Shown: positions 16,902 to 23,999 of the stretch, in pieces
Layout of the letters: each line of letters starts with the position of its first letter
How positions within the stretch are numbered: the first letter of the stretch is position 1
The notes under the pieces: model-generated
Databases searched by the model: none
The model's input: the letters and a program-made list of their open reading frames with translations, nothing else
Told to the model about the DNA's origin: nothing
Translations under genes and position numbers: made by a program
NCBI GenBank assembly: GCA_024226735.1
Contig: JAAELL010000214.1
Coordinates: 1-55,879 of the forward strand
DNA length: 55,879 bases
From: a bacterium
GTDB lineage: Bacteria > Planctomycetota > UBA1135 > GCA-002686595
Direction: 5' to 3'

Positions 16902-17134
16902 GCGAACGAAGCCGATCGACCTTCCTGCTCGGCTGCTTCGGCGTGGCCGTGCTTTACCTTCCCGACTGTGCCCGTATCCTCGCGGGGGAGCCGGCCGCCT
17001 CCGTCGTGCACGCGGCCGAGCCGTCCACGGTCCTCGTTCCGTCGGACCTCGTTGGCCGCGAGCCCGACACGGTGGGCGAGGCCGTCGCCTCTGCCCGCCG
17101 GGCCGAGGACCTGGAGTACGTCGGAGGACAGTGA
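16898..17134 (+). CDS. Small protein with N-terminal hydrophobic segment, unknown function
   Basis: This 78-residue protein is unrecognised. An apolar stretch at about 9-24 (FLLGCFGVAVLYLP) could be a membrane anchor or signal sequence, followed by an Ala/Val/Pro-rich exported part and an acidic end. Support for it being a gene comes from context: its ATG overlaps the LysM stop (ATGA) and its TGA overlaps the murG start (TGATG). Codon use matches the neighbours. It is too short for FtsQ and shows no POTRA domain. It may be an accessory division peptide of this lineage. Confidence 0.6.
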   Translation: MSERSRSTFLLGCFGVAVLYLPDCARILAGEPAASVVHAAEPSTVLVPSDLVGREPDTVGEAVASARRAEDLEYVGGQ

Positions 17135-18315
17135 TGAAAGAACCCGCCTGCATGCCCGGACCGAGTGGCCCGGGGATGCAGGCGGGTTCGGTTCGGCTCG
17201 CGATCGCGGGCGGAGGTACGGGGGGGCACATCGTCCCTGGCCTGCACCTCCTGGACCATCTGCGGGCCAGCCCCTCGCTCCTGACGGATCTCCTATGGTT
17301 CACCAGCGGGCGAGCGGTCGAGGCCAATGTCCTGGCCGGCCTCGCCGCGCGCGCCCCCGATGCGCGCGTCGAAGAGGTTGCCCTCTCGATCGAGCGTGAG
17401 GGCGGAGGTGCGCCGAGCCCTGCGCGCCTGACCCTGCGCCTGCCGCCCAACGTGTTGCGCGCACGCGCCGCGCTGCGCGCGCACCGCTCCGAGGTGCTGC
17501 TCGGCCTCGGCGGCTTCGTCACGGCCCCGGCCGTGCTGGCCGCGCGCACGTTGGGCATTCCGGTCTGTCTGCTGGAGATCAACGCGTCCGCCGGTCGCGC
17601 GACGCGCACGCTCGCGCCGCTGTGTGCGCGCGTGCTGCACGCCTGGGATGAGACCTTGCCGGCCGTGGACCGGCGCGGGGAGCGACACAAGCTCGTCGGA
17701 CCGCCGCTCGCTCCCGGCTTCGCTCGGCGTGACGCTTCACCCACGGCCCTCGCGGGCGCAAAACAGGCTATCGGCTTCGACCCGCGGCTGCCGCTGCTGG
17801 TCGTTCTCGGCGGGAGCCAGGGCGCGCGGGGACTGAACGACTTCGTGCGCGCGTCGGTCGTGGAGTGGTGCGAGCGCGGCATCGCGGTCTTGCACCAGGT
17901 CGGACCGGGTCGCCGCGCGGAGGGCGCACGGGAGAGCGAGCACTACCGTGCCGTCGAATACGTCGCGGACGTGCGCGCCACGCTCGCCGCCGCCGACCTC
18001 GTGCTCTGCCGTGGCGGCGCTTCGACGCTGGCCGAGGTCGGTGCGATGGGTGTGCCCGCGTGGATCGTTCCGTACCCGCACCACGCCGACCGGCACCAGG
18101 AGCGCAACGCGCGCGGGCTCGGGGACGGCGTGCGGGTCGTGCCCGAGTCGGAGCTCGGGCCGGGGCTGGCGGAGGAGCTGATGCACCTCGTCTCGGACGC
18201 CGGCGCGGTGGAGCGGGCGAAGATGGGACGCGCTCTCGTGGGGAGCGTGCCGTCCGATGCGGCGGCGAGCGTCGTGGAGGAGCTCTTCGCGGTGCGCCGG
18301 ACGCCAGCTCGCTGA
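17134..18315 (+). CDS. murG: Lipid II synthase MurG
   Basis: MurG transfers GlcNAc from UDP-GlcNAc to lipid I on the cytoplasmic membrane face. Family motifs are GGGTGGHIVPGL at the N terminus, LGLGGFVTAP, VLGGSQGARGLND and the donor loop CRGGASTLAEVGAMGVPAW with PYPHHADRHQERNA. With the ATG at 17134 (overlapping the previous stop, GGAGG about 6 bases upstream) the protein has 393 residues. Its first 20 residues precede the conserved strand and are encoded by a perfect hairpin. A later in-frame ATG at 17176 (379 residues) would place the start within the hairpin arm. It ends 4 bases before a converging gene. Confidence 0.95.
   Translation: MKEPACMPGPSGPGMQAGSVRLAIAGGGTGGHIVPGLHLLDHLRASPSLLTDLLWFTSGRAVEANVLAGLAARAPDARVEEVALSIEREGGGAPSPARLTLRLPPNVLRARAALRAHRSEVLLGLGGFVTAPAVLAARTLGIPVCLLEINASAGRATRTLAPLCARVLHAWDETLPAVDRRGERHKLVGPPLAPGFARRDASPTALAGAKQAIGFDPRLPLLVVLGGSQGARGLNDFVRASVVEWCERGIAVLHQVGPGRRAEGARESEHYRAVEYVADVRATLAAADLVLCRGGASTLAEVGAMGVPAWIVPYPHHADRHQERNARGLGDGVRVVPESELGPGLAEELMHLVSDAGAVERAKMGRALVGSVPSDAAASVVEELFAVRRTPAR
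17140..17189. repeat. Long inverted repeat at the murG start
   Basis: Perfect 14-base arms (GAACCCGCCTGCAT and its complement) occupy 17140-17153 and 17176-17189. After one mismatch, a further 5 pairs (17155-17159 with 17170-17174) leave a 10-base loop. In murG mRNA this makes a strong stem over the first codons, between the overlapping start and a second possible ATG at 17176. It could tune translation or be an inserted palindromic element that stayed in frame. Confidence 0.85.
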
Positions 18316-18319
18316 GCGG

Positions 18320-19780
18320 TCAACGCTCGACGAGCACCTCGTCGGCGAGCAGGCGCTCCAAGATCACGCCCGCGGTGATCTCGTGGGCCAGGGCCGTGGG
18401 GTGCGGGTCCTTGTCGCTGAACTGAAGAGCCGCAGCGGACTCGGGCGTGTTCGTGTGGAGGAGGTAGTCGCGGCGAGCATCTGCCGACTCGACGAAGGGG
18501 AGTCCCATGCTCTCACAGGTGTCGCGCACGTAGGCGGGCAGCTCGTCATGCGAGACGACCAGAATCCGAAAGTCATGGGATTCGCTCAGCGCGCAGAGCT
18601 CCCGTAGTGCGTCCTCGAAGGGGCCGAAGCCGATCATCTGCGCGTACTCGCTTCGCACCACCTGGGGATCGTTGATGTGACCCCAGGTCTCGTCGTCGAA
18701 CGGCGTCGAGATCAAGGTGGTGCCGCGATGTCCCGACGTCATCACGTTGTTCAGGAAGTCCCTGAGGAACGAGCGCCGCAGGGAGAGGTAGTCGGGCTTG
18801 CGTCGAACGAAAGCCGGTAGGTCGAGGTCGTTGTTCACGAAGCCTACGAGCACCAGGTCCGGCTCGAGGTCGAGTGCGTGCTTCTTCAGCGTTTCGACCT
18901 GCATCACCGTGTTGTAGCCGGGCACCGCCGTGTTCACCGTTTGCCAATCGAGTTCCGGACGAGCTTCTCGGAGCCGCCGTGCGAGGACGGCCAAGTAGGG
19001 CTCTTCGTCGCCAACGCGCCAGCCGAACATGACCGAGTCACCGATCCCGACGATTCGCCGCGTCCGCTCGGTCGGAGGGCCGGCGGGTTCTGGGCCACGG
19101 AATCCACGCACGTTCGTCGTGACGGCCGCACCTCGGAAGCGCACGTCGAGACCCGGGATCAGCTCGTAAACGATGCGCGGCTCGGTGCTCACTCGGAGCA
19201 TCTGCCCCAGAGCGACCGCCTCTCCGGGAGGAGGCGCGGCATCCTGGTGGGGGCTCAGGGTCCCTACGTCTCGGGCGCGCGCAAGCGCACGGAGCGTCAC
19301 CTCGGCGGCGAGCACAGCGACGAGCGGCAGGGCAGCGCATTGCGCACACCGGACGGCGGCAACGCGCGGCTGTTCTGCGGACAGCACGATCATCCCCATG
19401 CTGGCTGTCGCGACGGACCCGATCAGAAGCACGTGCTGGTTGCGGGACAGGAAGCCGAGCGTCGTGTCGACTTCGAGCATGGTCAGGGCCAGGGCGGCGA
19501 TGGTGCTCGCAACAGCGATGCCCAGCGCAAGCCAGGGAACCGGCTTCAGGCGACGCGACAGCCGCCGTGAACGGCCAGGATCGACAGCGATCCACCACGC
19601 GATCAGGACGCCGGCGAGCGAGGTAGCCAGGAAGATGGCGTAGAAGTAGCTGTATCGGCCGAGAACGGTCGGGTAGTCGCTCTGCCGCAGGCCTGCGACC
19701 AGCGTGAGCGCGGAGGCGACGACTGCGACTGCAGTAGGCACGGGCGAGGAGTCGTCGTGCTCCCGTCGCGCTCGATTCAT
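18320..19780 (-). CDS. Membrane-anchored SGNH/GDSL hydrolase-like protein
   Basis: The protein has 486 residues. The first 165 hold about four or five membrane spans (for example TAVAVVASALTLVAGL and LALGIAVASTIAALALTML). The remainder is an SGNH-type domain: block I is GIGDSVMFGW with the nucleophile serine, then NTAVPGYNT, GFVNND and the C-terminal DPHPTALAH with the catalytic Asp and His. Such proteins often remove or move acyl groups on exported polysaccharides. Its ATG overlaps the stop of the truncated sugar transferase upstream (ATGA), so the pair once belonged to a polysaccharide operon. It converges on murG with a 4-base gap. Confidence 0.85.
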   Translation of the reverse strand: MNRARREHDDSSPVPTAVAVVASALTLVAGLRQSDYPTVLGRYSYFYAIFLATSLAGVLIAWWIAVDPGRSRRLSRRLKPVPWLALGIAVASTIAALALTMLEVDTTLGFLSRNQHVLLIGSVATASMGMIVLSAEQPRVAAVRCAQCAALPLVAVLAAEVTLRALARARDVGTLSPHQDAAPPPGEAVALGQMLRVSTEPRIVYELIPGLDVRFRGAAVTTNVRGFRGPEPAGPPTERTRRIVGIGDSVMFGWRVGDEEPYLAVLARRLREARPELDWQTVNTAVPGYNTVMQVETLKKHALDLEPDLVLVGFVNNDLDLPAFVRRKPDYLSLRRSFLRDFLNNVMTSGHRGTTLISTPFDDETWGHINDPQVVRSEYAQMIGFGPFEDALRELCALSESHDFRILVVSHDELPAYVRDTCESMGLPFVESADARRDYLLHTNTPESAAALQFSDKDPHPTALAHEITAGVILERLLADEVLVER

Positions 19781-19998
19781 GAGGCGCCTTTGCCCATGAG
19801 AACGACCAGCGGAGTACGCAGGAGGATCTTGGCATCGACGCCCAAGCTCCAGTTGCGAACGTACGCGAGGTCCAGCCGGACGAGTGCTTCCTCCGGGAGC
19901 TCATTGCGGCCGGAGACCTGCCACAGTCCGGTCATCCCCGGGCGCACGCCCTGGCGCTCCTTGGCCCATCCGCCGTACTGGGGAAAGAGGCTCGGAGC
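19777..19998 (-). pseudogene. 5'-truncated bacterial sugar transferase (WcaJ/PglC type)
   Basis: Only the C-terminal 70 or so residues of an initiating phosphoglycosyl transferase remain. The family core RPGMTGLWQVSGRNE is followed by EALVRLDLAYVRNWSLG, DAKILLRTPLVVLMG and a stop that overlaps the SGNH start. Reading upstream in frame, the first codon lies directly after the sigma gene stop (TGA at 19999-20001). There is no start, membrane anchor or N-terminal half. The full gene would normally be about 200-470 codons. The reading frame itself is clean, so the truncation is probably recent or the piece is carried along as transcript leader. Confidence 0.8.
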
Positions 19999-20571
19999 TC
20001 ACTCGATCCCCCCGCTCAGGCGCGTCTGGAGCCAGGCGCGGGCGAAGCGCCAGTCGCGTTTCACGGTGTTGGGGTGGACGGTCAGCGTCGCGGCGACTTC
20101 CTCGACGCTCAGCCCGCCGAAGTAGCGCAGCTCGACGACGTGCGCTTGCCGCTCGTCGCGCGCTGCCAGCTCCTCCAGGGCTCCATGCAGGGCCAAGAGG
20201 TCGACGGAGGATCCCGAAGCTCCGAGCGCGAGTTGGTCGAGGCTGACCTGATGCGCACCCCCGCCACGCTTGGCGGCCGAGTGGCCGCGCGCGTGGTCGA
20301 GCAGGACGTTGCGCAAGACCCGCGCAGCCAGGGCCATGAAGCTGATGCGTCCATGCGCGCCGACCGACTGGACGTCGATCAGGCGCAGGTAGGCCTCGTG
20401 AACGAGCGCCGTCGGCTGCAGCGTGTGGTCCAGCCGCTCCCCCCGCATGTAGTGCCCGGCCAGCTGCCGCAGCTCGTCGTAGATGACGGGGAGGAGCTGT
20501 GCTGCGGCACGGGGATCACCCCCGAAGTGTGCCTCGAGGGACTTTGTCGCGCTCGCTCTCGAGTTAGGCAT
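19999..20571 (-). CDS. ECF sigma factor, TIGR02999-like
   Basis: This sigma-70 family ECF protein has 190 residues. Region 2 includes LLPVIYDELRQLAGHYM and LVHEAYLRL, and region 4 has HVVELRYFGGLSVEEVAATL followed by the helix-turn-helix TVHPNTVKRDWRFARAWL. These match the TIGR02999 group frequent in planctomycetes and relatives, often found beside a Ser/Thr kinase gene. Here the gene downstream is instead a truncated sugar transferase that begins right after the stop. A start at 20601 would add ten residues. No anti-sigma gene adjoins it, so control may be by its own expression. Confidence 0.9.
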   Translation of the reverse strand: MPNSRASATKSLEAHFGGDPRAAAQLLPVIYDELRQLAGHYMRGERLDHTLQPTALVHEAYLRLIDVQSVGAHGRISFMALAARVLRNVLLDHARGHSAAKRGGGAHQVSLDQLALGASGSSVDLLALHGALEELAARDERQAHVVELRYFGGLSVEEVAATLTVHPNTVKRDWRFARAWLQTRLSGGIE

Positions 20572-20688
20572 GGGCAGGCTGTCGGGTCGCCCGAGCCGCA
20601 TCTGCCGCGAAGGCGATCAGTTCTAGATTCTGGCATGCGCTGCGAACGCGCAACTGGCTTTCGGCCGTCGGCATTTCGCCCAAAACGC

Positions 20689-20721
20689 GAAACGCGGTGC
20701 TTGGCGAAAGCACCGCGTTTC
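20689..20721 (-). terminator. Intrinsic terminator hairpin after the 65-residue gene
   Basis: A perfect 14-base stem (GAAACGCGGTGCTT with its complement) and a 5-base loop lie 48 bases beyond the small gene stop. On the minus strand the stem is followed by a T-containing run (CGCGTTTTGGG). It also separates the small gene from the sigma gene. Confidence 0.7.
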
Positions 20722-20768
20722 CCGTTCCGTGGTGACGGGGTCGCACCCCGTCCTGTTTGCGTCGGGCA

Positions 20769-20966
20769 TCAACCCTGCTCGATGATCTCTCCGTCCTCGT
20801 CGCGCTCGACCTCGGGCGCGCCTTCGGGGACTTCACCGTTTTCCTTGGCGACCGCTTTCCAGTACTTGCGGTCGAGGCGGCGTTCCATCTTCTCTTCGCG
20901 CTTGCGGCGCTTCTCGATCTCGCGCTTGCGCTTCTCGAACGTTTGGGGGCTCTTGTTGCGTGCTAT
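20769..20966 (-). CDS. Small basic helical protein with an apparent ATA start
   Basis: The reading frame encodes 65 residues beginning (M)ARNKSPQTFEKRKREIEK, followed by more Arg/Lys/Glu-rich helix, WKAVAKENGE and an acidic end (ERDEDGEIIEQG). Small 'ARNKSP.TFEKR' proteins of unknown function occur in several bacterial phyla, from memory. No ATG, GTG or TTG lies in frame: a stop (TAG) closes the frame 18 codons upstream of ATA, and the only internal ATG would leave 39 residues. AAGGAAGG sits 7 bases before ATA at 20964-20966, an ideal ribosome site. A terminator hairpin follows. An ATA start is rare (known in infC), so a sequencing error is the other explanation. Confidence 0.7.
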   Translation of the reverse strand: MARNKSPQTFEKRKREIEKRRKREEKMERRLDRKYWKAVAKENGEVPEGAPEVERDEDGEIIEQG

Positions 20967-21130
20967 GGGTGGACCTTCCTTTCGCGGGCGGCGGCTGCCG
21001 AGTGTCGTCGAACACCCATACTAGGCGTTCGGACCGCCTACTCGTAGGGGGAAGACGGATCGCTTTCGTCTTCGGAGCGAGGAAAAACCTCCCGCCGGTG
21101 GTCCGTTCCGAGCCTCGAATGACAGTTCGT

Positions 21131-21403
21131 TCAATCCTGTGCAGGGTCGGCGGCGTCGTCGGGGCTGAGCGGCTTGGCCGAGCGCCAGGCCTCGACGGCC
21201 TCCTTCGCGCCCTCGATCTCGGCCTGGGGCACGAGCACGCGGACGCCCATCGTGCCCAGCATGCGCTGGGAGCTGCCGAATTCGTCGGTCAGCTCCGACC
21301 CGGGGATGACGGCCGAGAATCCCTCGCTGACCAGAAAACCCTTGACGATCATCGCTTCGGAGGGGGAGGACGCGTGGTAGGCCAGGGCGAGTTCGGCGCT
21401 CAT
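21131..21403 (-). CDS. DUF2007-like small signal-transducing domain protein
   Basis: This 90-residue protein matches the DUF2007 pattern: an opening strand (ELALAYHASSPSEAMIVKGF), then LVSEGFSAVIPGSELTDEF, and a final VRVLVPQAEIEGAKEAVEAW. The domain resembles PII-like folds and is annotated as a putative prokaryotic signal transducer; its ligand is unknown. No membrane segment is present. It is divergent from murC, with 80 bases between, so the two may share a promoter region. Upstream order and strand join it to the minus-strand block inserted in the cell-wall cluster. Confidence 0.85.
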   Translation of the reverse strand: MSAELALAYHASSPSEAMIVKGFLVSEGFSAVIPGSELTDEFGSSQRMLGTMGVRVLVPQAEIEGAKEAVEAWRSAKPLSPDDAADPAQD

Positions 21404-21483
21404 GGTGGGAACTGTCTCTGCGGGGGGACGGGAATCCCGGCCCGATCCTTAAACCGGGGTTGGGGGTTCGCTAGGAATACACC

Positions 21484-22956
21484 GTGGCAAACGGAACATT
21501 CACCTCCATCCCGGTCCTTTCTTCGCGCGGCGCGGCCGAGCTGCCGTCCCGCATCCACCTGATTGGGGCAGGGGGTGCCGGACTTTCGGGTGCCGGCCGC
21601 CTGCTCGTGGCCCGCGGGCACGTGCTTTCGGGGCACGACCGCGATCCATCGCCCTTCACGCGGGCGCTGTCGGAGCTCGGCGTGCCGCTCGCGCTCGGCG
21701 CATCGACCGCGGGCGATCTGCCGGACGACACCGAGGCCGTAGTGCGCTCGGCGGCGGTCGGTGAGGACGACCCGCAGGTGGCGCTGGCGATCGAGCGCGG
21801 GCTGCCGGTCTTCAAGTACAGCGAGCTGCTCGGGGCGCTCGCGCCGCCGCGGCGGACGCTGGCGGTCGCGGGCACGCACGGCAAGACGACGTCGGCGTGG
21901 ATGCTCTACCACGCTCTGGCGGGCGTGGGCGGGATGGGGACGGGCGCCGGTGCGCCCGGGGCGCTCATCGGTGGCGTCGATCGTCTTCTGGGAACCAATG
22001 CGGTTGCGCCGGGCGAGGACGGCTGGTTCGCGTGCGAGGCGTGCGAGTACGACCGCAGCTTCCTCGCGCTGGCGCCGCGCGGCGCCATCGTGACCAACGT
22101 CGAAGCGGATCACCTCGACTGCTTCGGGACGCTCGAGGCGCTGGAGCAGGCCTTCGCGCGGTTCGCCGATCGCATCCACCCGGACGGCCTGCTCGTCTGT
22201 GGGCCCGACGTTCCCGAGCGCGTGATGGACGCGGCCGCGTGTCGCGTGTGGCGACTGGGGCGCGAGCTGCACCTCGACTTGCTTTCGGAGCGCCGTGGTC
22301 GCTTCGAGATGCGTCTGCGTGGACCGGGCTGGGCGACGCCCAGGATCCAGCTCGGCGTCCCGGGCGAGTTCAACACCGAGAATGCCGCGCTCGCGCTCGC
22401 GCTCGCGATTGGCCTCGCCGCTCACGAGGACGGGCCCGGCTCGATCGAGCTGGCCGCGGAACGTGCCGCGCACGCCGTCGGGCGTTTCGCCGGCGCGGCG
22501 CGCCGCTTCGAGCCCTGGGGCCAGATCGCCGACGTCGACGTCGTGCACGACTACGCCCACCATCCGACCGAGGTCGCCGCGACCCTCGAGGCCGCCCGGC
22601 GCGTCTTCCCCGGCGTTCCGCTCCACGTCCTGTTCCAGCCGCACCAGGCGAGCCGCACGGCGCGCTTCCTCGACGACTTCGTCGAGGCCCTGCGCGCCGC
22701 CGACCACGTCGTCGTGTCGGACGTCTACGGCGCTCGCAAGCACATCGACAGCGAAGGCGCGGGAGCCCAAGAGCTCGTCGCGCGGCTCGTGCGCGCCGGC
22801 GTCGACGCGACGCATGGCGGGCCCGTGCAGGATGCGGGACGCCTCTTCCGTGACCGACTCGGCTCCACCGGCGCCGCCCTCGTCCTGGGCGCCGGCGACA
22901 TCGATGGTATTCGCGATGAGCTCCTCGACCCTGTGGCCCTGCGTCGCGATTCGTGA
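21484..22956 (+). CDS. murC: UDP-N-acetylmuramate:L-alanine ligase MurC
   Basis: MurC adds the first stem residue, L-alanine, to UDP-MurNAc with ATP. Motifs are the N-terminal IHLIGAGGAGLSGAGRLL (usually GIGG.GMS), the ATP loop VAGTHGKTTSAW, EACEYDRSFL, TNVEADHLDCF, PGEFNTENAALA and the C-terminal DYAHHPTEV with FQPHQASRT. The family HxGK and DYAHHP signatures separate it from MurD and MurE. The start is a GTG at 21484. It has 490 residues. It resumes the cell-wall series interrupted after murG. Its last 41 bases overlap the murB start in another frame. Confidence 0.96.
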   Translation: MANGTFTSIPVLSSRGAAELPSRIHLIGAGGAGLSGAGRLLVARGHVLSGHDRDPSPFTRALSELGVPLALGASTAGDLPDDTEAVVRSAAVGEDDPQVALAIERGLPVFKYSELLGALAPPRRTLAVAGTHGKTTSAWMLYHALAGVGGMGTGAGAPGALIGGVDRLLGTNAVAPGEDGWFACEACEYDRSFLALAPRGAIVTNVEADHLDCFGTLEALEQAFARFADRIHPDGLLVCGPDVPERVMDAAACRVWRLGRELHLDLLSERRGRFEMRLRGPGWATPRIQLGVPGEFNTENAALALALAIGLAAHEDGPGSIELAAERAAHAVGRFAGAARRFEPWGQIADVDVVHDYAHHPTEVAATLEAARRVFPGVPLHVLFQPHQASRTARFLDDFVEALRAADHVVVSDVYGARKHIDSEGAGAQELVARLVRAGVDATHGGPVQDAGRLFRDRLGSTGAALVLGAGDIDGIRDELLDPVALRRDS

Positions 22957-23908
22957 GGCGTCGCTCGCCGAGCGCACGACGATGCGCGTCGGCGGACGGG
23001 TCGAGTGGCTGCTCGAACCGACGACTCCCGACGAGCTCGCCGCCGCCAACGCGGCGGCGCGCGACCGCGGGCTACGGCCGCGCGTGCTCGGCGGCGGCGC
23101 GAACGTGGTGATCGATGACGGGCTCCTGCCGGGCGTCGTGATCTCGACCGAGCGTCTGCGGCGCGTGTTCCGCCCGCTCGCGGGCGAGGCCGGGGCCGAG
23201 TCCGAGACCCTCGACGCCGAGGTCACTCCGGCCGCGATCGCTCCGCCCGATCCCGCCCAGGACCCGCGGCTGGTCGTCTGGTGCGGCGCGACCCTGCCGG
23301 CGCTCTTGCGCGCCGCGCGCGACCTCGGCTACTCGGGACTCGAGGGCATCGTGGGCGTGCCCGGCTACGTCGGCGGTGGCGTCGCGATGAACGCGGGCGG
23401 GCGCTGGGGGGAGATGTGGGACGTGATCGAGAGCGTGCGCGTGATCGACGAGGACGGCGAGCTGCGGGACCTCGCGCGCGACGAGTGCACACCGAGCTAC
23501 CGCAACGCGAACCTGGGCGAGAGGATCGTCGTGGGCGCCGTCCTGCGCTTCCACCCCGAGCCGGTGCTCGTGATCCGCGAGCGCATGCGCGACTACCTCG
23601 TGCAGAAGAACGCGGTGCAGCCGGTGACCGAATGGTCGGCGGGGTGCGTCTTCAAGAACCCCGATCCCGAGCGCTCCGAGGGGCGTTCGGCGGGCAAGCT
23701 CGTCGATGACTGCGGGGGCAAGGGCCTCGAGCGCGGCGAGGCGATCGTCAGCCCCCTGCACGGCAACTTCATCGTCAATCGGGGGAAGGCGACCGCGGTC
23801 GACGTCTTCACGCTGATGGAGGACGTCCAGGACCTCGTGGCCCAGAAGACGGGGATTCGGCTCGAGTTCGAGGTCAAGCGCTGGCGGCCTTCGGACCCTC
23901 GCGAGTAG
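22916..23908 (+). CDS. murB: UDP-N-acetylenolpyruvoylglucosamine reductase MurB
   Basis: MurB is the FAD enzyme that reduces UDP-GlcNAc-enolpyruvate to UDP-MurNAc using NADPH. The FAD-binding motifs are ERTTMRVGG, LGGGANVVIDDG and LEGIVGVPGYVGGGVAMNAG. The substrate part has PSYRNANLGERIVVGAVL and SAGCVFKNP, and the end has LHGNFIVNRGKATA. The proton-donor position, usually serine in SAGSxFKNP, is cysteine here. The absence of the extra C-terminal subdomain makes it type II. The ATG at 22916 overlaps murC by 41 bases; a second ATG at 22904 is possible. The product is 330 residues. It is followed by thrS rather than ddl or ftsQ. Confidence 0.95.
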   Translation: MSSSTLWPCVAIREASLAERTTMRVGGRVEWLLEPTTPDELAAANAAARDRGLRPRVLGGGANVVIDDGLLPGVVISTERLRRVFRPLAGEAGAESETLDAEVTPAAIAPPDPAQDPRLVVWCGATLPALLRAARDLGYSGLEGIVGVPGYVGGGVAMNAGGRWGEMWDVIESVRVIDEDGELRDLARDECTPSYRNANLGERIVVGAVLRFHPEPVLVIRERMRDYLVQKNAVQPVTEWSAGCVFKNPDPERSEGRSAGKLVDDCGGKGLERGEAIVSPLHGNFIVNRGKATAVDVFTLMEDVQDLVAQKTGIRLEFEVKRWRPSDPRE

Positions 23909-23999
23909 ACTCTTGCGCTTCGCGTCGCGGCGGGAGCGGCGCGACCTTCGGCGTCCCAGGTGGGGGCGCGGAGGCCTAGCATCCCGAGGACACACGGAC

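Noticed and set aside
16898..17134. Small gene before murG as a reduced FtsQ
   Set aside because: At 78 residues it cannot hold a POTRA and beta domain, and no FtsQ motif is visible.
15753..17882. A 709-codon minus-strand frame across the LysM gene and murG
   Set aside because: The translation is Arg/Ala/Pro-rich low complexity and mirrors conserved plus-strand genes.
20833..21015. A 60-codon minus-strand frame over the small basic protein gene, starting with ATG
   Set aside because: Its Gln/Pro/Arg-rich translation is out of phase with the frame that gives the regular helical protein with correctly spaced ribosome site.
23909..23999. Possible tRNA or leader structure before thrS (T-box)
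   Set aside because: No cloverleaf or T-box core sequence could be found in the 91 bases.
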